DNA of 6,580 nucleotides from Promethearchaeota archaeon (lineage in GTDB: Archaea; Asgardarchaeota; Lokiarchaeia; Sigynarchaeales; MK-D1): NCBI GenBank assembly GCA_016839865.1, contig JAEOTN010000299.1, positions 1-6,580 on the forward strand, in the 5' to 3' direction. The translations under genes and the position numbers were made by a program. Of the stretch, positions 1 to 6,227 are shown piece after piece (position 1 is the stretch's first letter; each line of letters begins with the position of its first letter). The notes under the pieces are model-generated. The model ran no database searches, was not told the origin of the DNA, and worked only from the letters and a program-made list of their open reading frames with translations.

Positions 1-551
1 TCTATGCGGCATTTGCTTCTACTGATTTCAGAAAGATGGGTGAGATTGTTCGTGCTGATAAGAAACAACGCCAACGCTCATTAAAACGTATTCTAAAACT
101 CCGTGACGAATTAAGTGACGCAAATTTCGATTTTACTATCATCGATACTTCTCCTGGGGTGCAAATGGAGAGTATTGATGGACTCGTCATTAGTGATGCT
201 ACTTGCTTAGTCCTCAAAGCTGATGATTTTGATATCTCTGGTACTAAGAGTATGGTTACTCAGCTTTATTCTTTACTTGACAGTATCAATTATGTGGTCT
301 TAAATCGTGTGGTTGCTGAAACCTGCCCCCCTGAAGAAGGTGTTTGGAGTTCCAAGGATCTAGAGCTGGTTAAGAATTTTGAAAGTACGATTAAAGGGGA
401 AATGCGGATGGATGTCCTTACCTCAATTCCTTGTTTCTGTGAGGTTGCACGTGAAGGCTCTAGAAATATCTTTAGCCTGAAAAACCCTGATCACCCCTTT
501 TCGAAGCATATTGACAACCTTGCTTCTGCCCTATTAGAAGGATTCAAATAG
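1..551 (+). CDS. ParA/MinD-family P-loop ATPase, C-terminal part (5' end outside window)
   Basis: The frame is open from the left edge (…YAAFASTDFRKMGEIVRADKK) through the ATG at 36 to a TAG at 549-551, so the gene starts upstream; the internal Met is not the start. Visible family marks are a basic helical stretch (KKQRQRSLKRILKLRDEL), then hydrophobic strand FTIIDTSPG at about 135-158, matching the switch II/Walker A' region DTxPG of MinD/ParA ATPases, followed by DGLVISDATCLVLKADDFD and the strand YVVLNRV, equivalent to the nucleotide-base-contacting VxNK/R strand. The tail (IPCFCEVARE … NPDHPFSKHIDNLASALL) fits the end of MinD-type proteins, where an 'IP' strand is followed by a variable segment and a last helix. 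Walker A lies outside the window. Such ATPases position membrane or DNA cargo or drive cofactor assembly; which applies cannot be told. Cysteines at TCPPEEG and CFC are unusual for MinD proper. The family call is fairly sure; the specific role is unknown. Confidence 0.85.
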   Translation, partial: YAAFASTDFRKMGEIVRADKKQRQRSLKRILKLRDELSDANFDFTIIDTSPGVQMESIDGLVISDATCLVLKADDFDISGTKSMVTQLYSLLDSINYVVLNRVVAETCPPEEGVWSSKDLELVKNFESTIKGEMRMDVLTSIPCFCEVAREGSRNIFSLKNPDHPFSKHIDNLASALLEGFK

Positions 552-560
552 AATAGAGGG

Positions 561-584
561 TTTTTTAGCTCTCTGATGTTTTTT
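561..584 (+). terminator. T-tract terminator after the ParA-like gene
   Basis: Two runs of six T (561-566 and 579-584) begin 10 bases after the stop codon. A weak AGAG (555-558)/CTCT (569-572) stem could form around the first run. Archaeal RNA polymerase typically terminates on T-rich tracts with little need for a hairpin, so this is a reasonable terminator. No experimental support is available from sequence alone. Confidence 0.5.
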
Positions 585-699
585 CTCAAGATTTTCAAGA
601 AGGGTGACTATTCTGGATTTCTATAGTATGTTATTCTTCTTATTCAAGCTTGAGCTTCGTCTTAGGGCCGTTTTATATTGCAATACATAGTTCCAAGAA

Positions 700-884
700 C
701 TACCTTCCAATCAATGGTTCCACATAATGAGGAGTTGTGTCCACCTCAACAAGTGTCTTAGTTAACAATTCTTTTATTCAATTAAAGAATGAGCAGTCCT
801 CAGGTTTTTTTTCTCCCCTGTTCTCATGTCAACAATGGGAAATTCATCCTCTACGACTTCAACCATACCTTGCCTATCAGATTT
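700..884 (-). pseudogene. Frameshifted remnant of an unidentified protein gene
   Basis: Read on the minus strand, two adjacent frames look like one protein broken by a frameshift. The first is open from 884 to 777 (36 codons) and includes GMVEVVEDEFPIVDMRTGEK and NLRTAHSLIE, then hits TAA at 774-776. The second runs from 777 to 703 and reads IKELLTKTLVEVDTTPHYVE then PLIGR before TAG at 700-702. It is closed upstream by TGA at 778-780, so the join must fall within a few bases around 774-780. Removing two bases there gives a smooth …SLIE-KELLTK… sequence. A further short coding-like piece (YGYRTSFRNLIGK, about 866-907) sits upstream in a third frame, just after a TGA at 908-910. Composition (acidic and hydrophobic alternation, few AT-driven Lys/Asn/Ile runs) looks protein-like rather than random. 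I do not recognise the family. It could be chance open frames, so confidence is moderate. Confidence 0.42.
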
Positions 885-956
885 CTAAATGAAGTCCTAT
901 AACCATATCAGTATTTTGATATCGTCAGAATATTACTATTTTACCCACATAGTAAG

Positions 957-984
957 TTTTATTAACGTGATTGCCTAAATAATA
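957..984 (+). promoter_or_regulatory. Possible promoter region (two TATA-like boxes) of the large secreted protein
   Basis: Two AT-rich elements lie upstream of the ATG at 1014: TTTTATTAA (957-965) and TAAATAATA (976-984). Archaeal TATA boxes lie about 25 bases before the transcription start. The first would give a leader of roughly 25-30 bases that includes the ribosome site at 1000-1007. The second would give an almost leaderless mRNA lacking it, so the first fits better. Neither is a strong consensus match in an AT-rich background. Confidence 0.3.
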
Positions 985-999
985 AAAAATCCGTCTTTT

Positions 1000-1007
1000 G
1001 AGGGTGG
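1000..1007 (+). promoter_or_regulatory. Shine-Dalgarno-like site deciding the start at 1014
   Basis: GAGGGTGG sits six bases before ATG 1014 and is close to the GGAGGTG complement of the 16S rRNA tail. It favours ATG 1014 over the in-frame ATG at 1029, which would be 21 bases away. Confidence 0.55.
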
Positions 1008-1013
1008 TTTTCG

Positions 1014-4000
1014 ATGCATAAACAGAATATGAAGTATAATTGGATTATTATTGGAGTTCTTCTGCTGAATTTTGTCCCAATATTGGAATTCAATGAAACA
1101 ATTCTTTTTCAGAAAAATCGTATTTTAAAATCGAATAGAAGTTTTGAGAATACAAATTTATCTATTAATTCTAGGAGTCAACCTTTTATCCCTGACATCC
1201 GAGATTTAAGCTCAAGGGAAGAAAAAATTGATGATCCAACTGGAATGACAAGTGGTTACTCCATCAACACAAATTCAAACAGTGTTTTTGAATTAATAAG
1301 ATCTCGCAGTCAATTTTCCCGTCACTTTTATAACCAAACATCTGGGAAATATCGATATCAATCTGATAATCTAGTTTATAAAACTGGGGTTATTAATGGC
1401 ACCTCATGGTTAACTTCTAAAGAATATCCCTATAGATTTCTAATCCGTCATACTAATGAAAAAATACTTTACTCTAAGTCTCCTAATGAGGCAAAAACGT
1501 ATCTAGCAAACATATCCTTGGGGGAAATAGCTTTTGTTGGAGTAGAAAGTTTTTCGGGACTAATGGGTTTTTCTCTAGATCTTGATGGATCGGGGGATGG
1601 AGAATATCAATACTGGCCTCGGTTAAGCAATGGTAAGCTCCCAAATATTAGATCATCAATGTATGCTCTCTATCCTCATTTATATATGAAAGTAGCACAG
1701 TATTGGCAAGATCAAATTCTAACCGATCGCATGCTAACAAAAGAGCAATTGAAAGACCCTCGTCAAAGCTTAGAATTTTTCTCGTCCGATTCCGAGTATG
1801 GAATTTATTATTCATTATTTTCCCTTAATGTATCTGGATCCTTTTGGAATGTTAAGCATGGATTTAAATATAAAACGAGTGATCAACGATTCCATATGAT
1901 TACAGAACTTGAGTGTTTAAATCACAATTTTGATGATCTTGGATTGACATATGATATAGTAAACATAAATCAAAATTCGGTTAAATATGAACCTGTCAAT
2001 TTCCGATTGTCAAACTACACAGAATCAATAGTTTTAGATAATAGTGAATGGGAAGCTGACATGTATCTTCCTAGCTATATACCAGAAATCTCACTTATAA
2101 CCCAAGAAAATCAAGAATTTCAGTTTACATTTTCAGATATGGGCCTGGCAGGATTTTCAATTCCTGAGTTGAGAAGACAGAAAATCGAACTCCCCAATAA
2201 GACAAATACTATAGCTTTATGTGCAGGAATGAAGGGATTTGGAACCTATACTGCCGGTACAACCATTTATATCGATCCTGATATTTCCGCCTTCTCTACT
2301 GAGAACTATGATCTTTATCGAGAGAATTTAACTCCGAAAACTAGTACTACTTATTCCTATGTCGGAGATAAATCCTATAAAATGTGTTCGAACTTCATAG
2401 CCTTTAATACTAGCATTACCCATAATATCTCTTCTATCTCTAATGTTGAATTCCAATTATACAGTGAAGCTTCCAGTTTCGATACTTCTAGTGAGGGAGC
2501 GAGTATGTATATCTATAATATTGGTGGAAATGCTGACAGTAATACAGCTAAGGAAGATTCCACTAGCTATTCTCTAGGAACATATGCTTATGAAAGCTTA
2601 GTTTATAGTGGAAATATTGGTTCAGGTGGATATAAAACAGCCAATATCGCTAAATTAGGAAATCTTTTAACCTATTGGGCAGAAAATCGCCTAGAAAATG
2701 AAACCTGGATCTCTTTTTCTCTCTCTCCTCATGGTCCTGAAATCAACGACTACTACAAGTTCAGTGAGAGTCAGCATTCTGATTCCAATCGTCACCCTAA
2801 ACTCTCATTCGACTATGATCCAAGAACAATAACAATTAGCGGATATATTTTTGATAACGACACAAGCAGTGCTATTTCAGGAGCAATGGTTGAACTTTTT
2901 GACGGGATTACCAAAATTAATGGTTCAACTACTAATGAATCCGGCTATTACTTATTCTCTGTTAATGATTCAAATGATATCCATAATTTGTGGGTTTGGC
3001 ATCATAGATATGTTAAGAACAATCAAACCGTAACCCCCTCTGCGAATTTAGCAGTAAATTTCTCTATTACTCCAGAGGTTGTTCCAATCCAATCGAAACC
3101 GTTTGGATGTAAAAATCCAACTAACTATACAAACAGCAACACAACTGCTTGGACAAATGAAACTGCTGCGTATCATCTCGGATCCAATTATTCAGTCTGT
3201 CATACATGGAATAAGAACATTTATTATGATGATTATGGATGGGATGTTCCATCAGGGGTTTCTATTTCAGGTGTGTACATTTACTTACACTGGAAATCAG
3301 TTCTTAATGATCGATTGCGTATTTGGTTGTACTGGAATGGAGGAACTAGTCAATCGTATACATTGAACTCTACTTCTGATTGGGAGTTAATTTGTCTAAA
3401 CTTTTCAGCAATTACCAATTGGAATTCTACAAAAGTAAACGGTCTCAAGGTACGTCTTCTATCACTCCCCGTAGCGAGTGAAGACAAAGTAATTCTTGAT
3501 TGGGTTGGAACTCTAGTCGAGTATGTAGATATTGAAGCTTTTAGTTGTTATACATACGACCCCCAAGGAATAAAAGGGGGTAATAGATCTATAGACATTT
3601 TATTTTCGAATTATGGCACTTTAAATGCGAGTTCATTTTGCTACAAATTAAAACTTGAGAGTTTGAACTATACAGATTATCACACATGGATTAACCACAC
3701 ATATTCAGGGGGTTCGCTGAATGCTGGTTCTTCCGTTTGGCTTAATATATCCATTCCTATGGCTTTTGAAGGTACAAATGACTCTCTTGGTCAATATTGG
3801 GACGGTTGGTTTGCTTTGAATCGGGGTGTATATAATATCACGGATATCTTTACCTCTGGTGATAGCTGGGGTTATGTTATTAGTCAACCGTATTTTGGAG
3901 AATTCGATGTTTCTCTCCTGAGTATACATCATGTTCTTGTTGCTGCAATTGTGTACGATGATCTAAACACTTCAACAATAGCTGAATCTTTCGATACTAT

Positions 4001-4610
4001 GGAAAGTTTTGACGAGCTAATGGTTTATGAAAATGATTCTTGGGAAGAAACCAGTTTTTCGGATTATTTCGCTACAAATTTCCATATCCACATTATTCGA
4101 TCAAGTCGAGATACATCTGGATATAATGAAAGTTCATTTGGTTCTTGGGTTGATAATGAGGGTAGAGTGGTATTAGGTTTAAATAAAGACTGGACAGATG
4201 ATGGTGGGACAGATGAAGATAATCACGGCTTCGATATGCTTGGAATTTTTGTTTATTCTCTTAATTCTAGTGGTACAGTAGGTAAGGCATCTAATAATTG
4301 GATTTCGATTCAATTTAGTCATTTAGATAACCCTAGAGTATACCTTCATGAGATTCTCCATACATATATGGAAATGTACCCTTCGGGAAAGAATGATACA
4401 GAACACCTTAAGTACAACAATGACTGGATTGAAGAAAACGTTTATCCGTCCCCATATTTTTGGAATGGAGATGAATGGATTTGGAAACCCTTATACAACA
4501 TTTCAGGCCATCTAGGAGGTTATATCATGGGTGGTGATCCCACTTGGTATCTGCATCCCCTAACTCAATACTATTCCTTGAATAATGTCACAAAATATGA
4601 TGGTGTATAA
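1014..4610 (+). CDS. Large secreted, heavily glycosylatable multidomain protein with C-terminal zinc-metalloprotease-like domain
   Basis: 1198 residues, ending in TAA. Residues about 6-26 (NMKYNWIIIGVLLLNFVPIL) form a signal peptide or N-terminal anchor; there is no C-terminal membrane segment. Domains, judged by eye: about 60-420, an unrecognised region holding an EF-hand-like calcium loop, DLDGSGDGEY (189-198); about 422-603, a beta-sandwich ending HPKLSFDYDP, resembling DNRLRE-type stalk domains; about 604-675, a carboxypeptidase-regulatory-like fold (ISGYIFD … SGAMVELFDG … NESGYYLFSV); about 695-840, a jelly-roll-like segment; about 841-970, a CARDB/Ig-like segment; about 975-1198, a putative metalloprotease with HEILH at 1112-1116 (two zinc histidines and catalytic Glu1113) and a Met-turn-like IMGG at 1171-1174, then HPLT. 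About 40 N-x-S/T sequons are spread along it, which indicates an extracellular location. The likely role is a cell-surface or secreted peptidase; substrate unknown. The third zinc ligand is not in a standard place, so activity is unproven. Confidence 0.85.
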   Translation: MHKQNMKYNWIIIGVLLLNFVPILEFNETILFQKNRILKSNRSFENTNLSINSRSQPFIPDIRDLSSREEKIDDPTGMTSGYSINTNSNSVFELIRSRSQFSRHFYNQTSGKYRYQSDNLVYKTGVINGTSWLTSKEYPYRFLIRHTNEKILYSKSPNEAKTYLANISLGEIAFVGVESFSGLMGFSLDLDGSGDGEYQYWPRLSNGKLPNIRSSMYALYPHLYMKVAQYWQDQILTDRMLTKEQLKDPRQSLEFFSSDSEYGIYYSLFSLNVSGSFWNVKHGFKYKTSDQRFHMITELECLNHNFDDLGLTYDIVNINQNSVKYEPVNFRLSNYTESIVLDNSEWEADMYLPSYIPEISLITQENQEFQFTFSDMGLAGFSIPELRRQKIELPNKTNTIALCAGMKGFGTYTAGTTIYIDPDISAFSTENYDLYRENLTPKTSTTYSYVGDKSYKMCSNFIAFNTSITHNISSISNVEFQLYSEASSFDTSSEGASMYIYNIGGNADSNTAKEDSTSYSLGTYAYESLVYSGNIGSGGYKTANIAKLGNLLTYWAENRLENETWISFSLSPHGPEINDYYKFSESQHSDSNRHPKLSFDYDPRTITISGYIFDNDTSSAISGAMVELFDGITKINGSTTNESGYYLFSVNDSNDIHNLWVWHHRYVKNNQTVTPSANLAVNFSITPEVVPIQSKPFGCKNPTNYTNSNTTAWTNETAAYHLGSNYSVCHTWNKNIYYDDYGWDVPSGVSISGVYIYLHWKSVLNDRLRIWLYWNGGTSQSYTLNSTSDWELICLNFSAITNWNSTKVNGLKVRLLSLPVASEDKVILDWVGTLVEYVDIEAFSCYTYDPQGIKGGNRSIDILFSNYGTLNASSFCYKLKLESLNYTDYHTWINHTYSGGSLNAGSSVWLNISIPMAFEGTNDSLGQYWDGWFALNRGVYNITDIFTSGDSWGYVISQPYFGEFDVSLLSIHHVLVAAIVYDDLNTSTIAESFDTMESFDELMVYENDSWEETSFSDYFATNFHIHIIRSSRDTSGYNESSFGSWVDNEGRVVLGLNKDWTDDGGTDEDNHGFDMLGIFVYSLNSSGTVGKASNNWISIQFSHLDNPRVYLHEILHTYMEMYPSGKNDTEHLKYNNDWIEENVYPSPYFWNGDEWIWKPLYNISGHLGGYIMGGDPTWYLHPLTQYYSLNNVTKYDGV

Positions 4611-4674
4611 TATGTATCCATTTAACTTTTCCTATCTTAGTTCCATACATTTTGTAATCCGTACAAGGGAAAAC
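4606..4674 (+). promoter_or_regulatory. Short spacer with TATA-like box and ribosome site before the small membrane protein
   Basis: The 64-base gap after the stop at 4608-4610 holds a TATA-like TATAATAT (4606-4613, overlapping that stop codon) and an AGGG at 4666-4669, five bases before ATG 4675. The gene may therefore have its own weak promoter or be read through from the protease gene; no T-tract terminator separates them. The AGGG site supports the start at 4675. Confidence 0.35.
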
Positions 4675-5406
4675 ATGAGTTTTATGAAAGTGAGAAGGGT
4701 AATTATCATCTTTTTACTAATATTTTTTATTCTTCCAAATCTATCACTGAATATGATCAATGGTGATCAAACATATTTACCTACAACGGAGATTGAACCT
4801 GAATACTATACATTAGGATTCAATGTGGGTGAAGAACAGCAATATTTCATTAATAAAGCATATAGAATTTTACTAAATGGATCTATCAGAAATGATATTA
4901 ATTTTGAGGTAGCTCAATGTATATTACATGAGAATCAGACGGTATTAATTCGTATCACATCCATATCCACTGAAAGTTTCTCCTACGACGCGTTTCTAAA
5001 GAATTCTGGTGAAGACGATTGGTATTTCAAGCGATCCTATACCTCCTTCCGAATATTTTATCTCTATCCTAATTCCTTCATCACAACCACCAATTTATCA
5101 ATCCTAGAAACTCAGCTATACAAATTTCCCAATACAGAGTACGCAGTAGTTGGATCAAATCTAATCTATACCCGTTATTTTAGCACATTTAATTTGACAT
5201 ATGTTTATGATCTGAAAAGTGGGTGGTTAATTGGCAATTTTTTTCGGATGTGGAACGCTACACAAATTATTTCAGAATCAAATCTCACTATTCGTAATTA
5301 TCACGCCTACTGGAGTCAATCTACCTCTTCAAGCATTTTTCTTTCCATCTCATGGTTGATTTTCGTATTTCCAGTCGTTTTTTTCTATCGAAAGCACCAG
5401 AAATGA
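4675..5406 (+). CDS. Type I single-pass surface protein, unknown function
   Basis: 243 residues from ATG 4675 to TGA. This start was chosen over the ATG at 4585 because an AGGG lies just upstream and it puts the hydrophobic signal segment (VRRVIIIFLLIFFILPNLSL, about residues 6-25) at the N-terminus. The ATG at 4684 (MKVRR) is a near alternative. The mature ectodomain, about 30-215, is rich in beta-strand-like alternation and carries six N-x-S/T sequons (NGS, NQT, NLS, NLT, NAT, NLT). It ends with VYDLKSGWLIGNFFRMWNAT, a pattern I associate with beta-rich archaeal surface proteins, though I cannot name a family. Residues about 220-238 form a membrane helix followed by a basic tail, RKHQK, predicting outside-N, inside-C topology. 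It follows the putative secreted protease gene closely on the same strand and could anchor or assist it, or simply be another surface protein. No catalytic motif is visible. Confidence 0.8.
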   Translation: MSFMKVRRVIIIFLLIFFILPNLSLNMINGDQTYLPTTEIEPEYYTLGFNVGEEQQYFINKAYRILLNGSIRNDINFEVAQCILHENQTVLIRITSISTESFSYDAFLKNSGEDDWYFKRSYTSFRIFYLYPNSFITTTNLSILETQLYKFPNTEYAVVGSNLIYTRYFSTFNLTYVYDLKSGWLIGNFFRMWNATQIISESNLTIRNYHAYWSQSTSSSIFLSISWLIFVFPVVFFYRKHQK

Positions 5407-5438
5407 ACGCTTGATTGTTACCGAATTTAGCTGATGGA

Positions 5439-5446
5439 TTTAAATA
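5439..5446 (+). promoter_or_regulatory. Orphan TATA-like box in the convergent gap
   Basis: TTTAAATA is an exact match to the usual archaeal TATA core, 33 bases after the surface-protein stop, with no plus-strand gene downstream. A start about 25 bases on would give an RNA through the inverted repeat and antisense to the end of the ABC ATPase gene. In AT-rich DNA it can arise by chance. On the minus strand the same place has a T5 run (complement of 5446-5450) that could help terminate the ABC transcript. Confidence 0.25.
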
Positions 5447-5462
5447 AAAAGGTACATATTTT

Positions 5463-5521
5463 CAGAACCTCACCTCTTCGTGTTAATACATCAACAAAAT
5501 ATCTAATTTCAAGAGGTTCTG
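5463..5521. repeat. Inverted repeat between convergent genes
   Basis: CAGAACCTC (5463-5471) and GAGGTTCTG (5513-5521) are perfect 9-base complements separated by 41 AT-rich bases. An alternative inner pairing uses CCTCTT (5473-5478) with AAGAGG (5511-5516). It lies between the stop of the plus-strand surface gene (5406) and the stop of the minus-strand ATPase gene (5536). It could be a stem at the end of either transcript, a protein-binding site or part of a small RNA. Confidence 0.5.
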
Positions 5522-5535
5522 TTCTTTCACACGTG

Positions 5536-6213
5536 CTAGATAAACCGTCCATTCGACATTCGGTAAGCTTTGTCTGAATACTTCTTAAGTTCTTCATTAT
5601 GAGTTACTACTAGGATTGCAGTATCCCGTTTGGTAAAGCTTTTCAGTAACCGCATAACTGATCCCGCATTATCCACATCAAGATTTCCTGTTGGTTCATC
5701 TGCGAAGATTATTTTGGGTTTTCCCACTAGTGCTCGTGCGATTCCAATCCGCTGCTGTTCTCCTCCCGACAGTTCATCAGGGTAGTTATCTACCTTATCC
5801 CATAATCCAACTTGTTTTAATAGGGAGATTGCGCGTGTTCGAATTTCTTTGCTTTTGATCTTCAACGGATATAATGGACTTTCAATATTTTCTAATGCAG
5901 TTAACGTACGGATTAGTTCCCAGTTTTGAAAGATAAAGCCGATATTCTCCTGTCGAAATTGGGATAGTCGTTCTTCCTCCCACCCTGAAATATCTTCGTC
6001 ACTAAAGATTATTTTTCCTTCTGTGAGTTTATCCAATCCTGATAACACATTTAATAAGGTAGATTTTCCAGATCCAGATGGGCCAGTGACCATGATCATT
6101 TTTCCACGAGGTATTTCTAAGTCGACATCATTAACTGCGACGACTACTTCTTTTCTTCCTCGAATATATTCTTTGGTTATATTTTTGGCTTCAATTAACG
6201 TATTAGAACTCAT
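5536..6213 (-). CDS. ABC transporter ATP-binding protein, MacB/LolD type
   Basis: 225 residues, the normal length for this family, ending in TAG. All nucleotide-binding motifs are present: Walker A GPSGSGKST (44-52), Q-loop Gln96 (GFIFQN), ABC signature LSGGEQQRIGIARAL (148-162), Walker B IIFADE (168-173) with catalytic Glu173, D-loop NLD (177-179) and switch His205 (VVTHNEE). The TGNLD and LTALENIESPLYPL stretches are typical of the MacB/LolD/FtsE-like subfamily, which works with FtsX-fold permeases. It would form a cytoplasmic homodimer that couples ATP hydrolysis to the permease encoded just upstream (14 bases between the permease stop and this start). Members export lipoproteins, lipids or peptides or transmit force across the membrane; an archaeal substrate cannot be inferred. 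ATG 6213 is supported by a good Shine-Dalgarno site. No defects are seen, so the protein should be active. Confidence 0.96.
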   Translation of the reverse strand: MSSNTLIEAKNITKEYIRGRKEVVVAVNDVDLEIPRGKMIMVTGPSGSGKSTLLNVLSGLDKLTEGKIIFSDEDISGWEEERLSQFRQENIGFIFQNWELIRTLTALENIESPLYPLKIKSKEIRTRAISLLKQVGLWDKVDNYPDELSGGEQQRIGIARALVGKPKIIFADEPTGNLDVDNAGSVMRLLKSFTKRDTAILVVTHNEELKKYSDKAYRMSNGRFI

Positions 6214-6221
6214 TATTTTCT

Positions 6222-6226
6222 ACCTC
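6222..6226 (-). promoter_or_regulatory. Shine-Dalgarno site of the ABC ATPase gene
   Basis: On the minus strand GAGGT lies eight bases before ATG 6213 and one base after the permease stop codon TGA (6228-6230). This spacing implies that the two genes share an mRNA and that translation may be coupled. Confidence 0.75.
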
Positions 6227-6227
6227 G

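Larger units (their letters stand above)
552..1013. other. Gene-poor intergenic region of about 460 bases
   Basis: No intact gene is visible on either strand; all plus-strand frames are broken by frequent stops. It contains the terminator at 561-584, the probable minus-strand gene remnant at 700-884, a T8 run at 805-812 that is the complement of an AAA-AAA-AAC stretch in that remnant, and the AT-rich promoter region of the large secreted-protein gene from about 955. I found no tRNA-like, CRISPR-like or insertion-sequence-end structure. Confidence 0.6.

Noticed and set aside
644..653. Ten-base perfect palindrome TCAAGCTTGA
   Set aside because: Short, single and with no associated promoter or gene; expected by chance in a window of this size.
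804..810. A AAA AAC slippery heptamer on the minus strand, in frame in the remnant, suggesting programmed -1 frameshifting
   Set aside because: A -1 shift there runs into TGA at 778-780 before the second open stretch begins, so it cannot join the two pieces.
801..820. CAGG-T8-…CCTG as a plus-strand terminator hairpin
   Set aside because: No plus-strand gene ends nearby, and the T run is explained as the complement of Lys/Asn codons in the minus-strand remnant.
2851..3366. Open frames on the plus strand inside the large gene
   Set aside because: They are off-frame within a continuous well-supported coding region, have no ribosome sites and give low-complexity proteins.
4585..4674. Upstream in-frame ATG at 4585 extending the small membrane protein and overlapping the protease gene
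   Set aside because: It would place 30 residues before the signal segment and lacks a ribosome site; the AGGG before 4675 and the signal-peptide position fit the later start.
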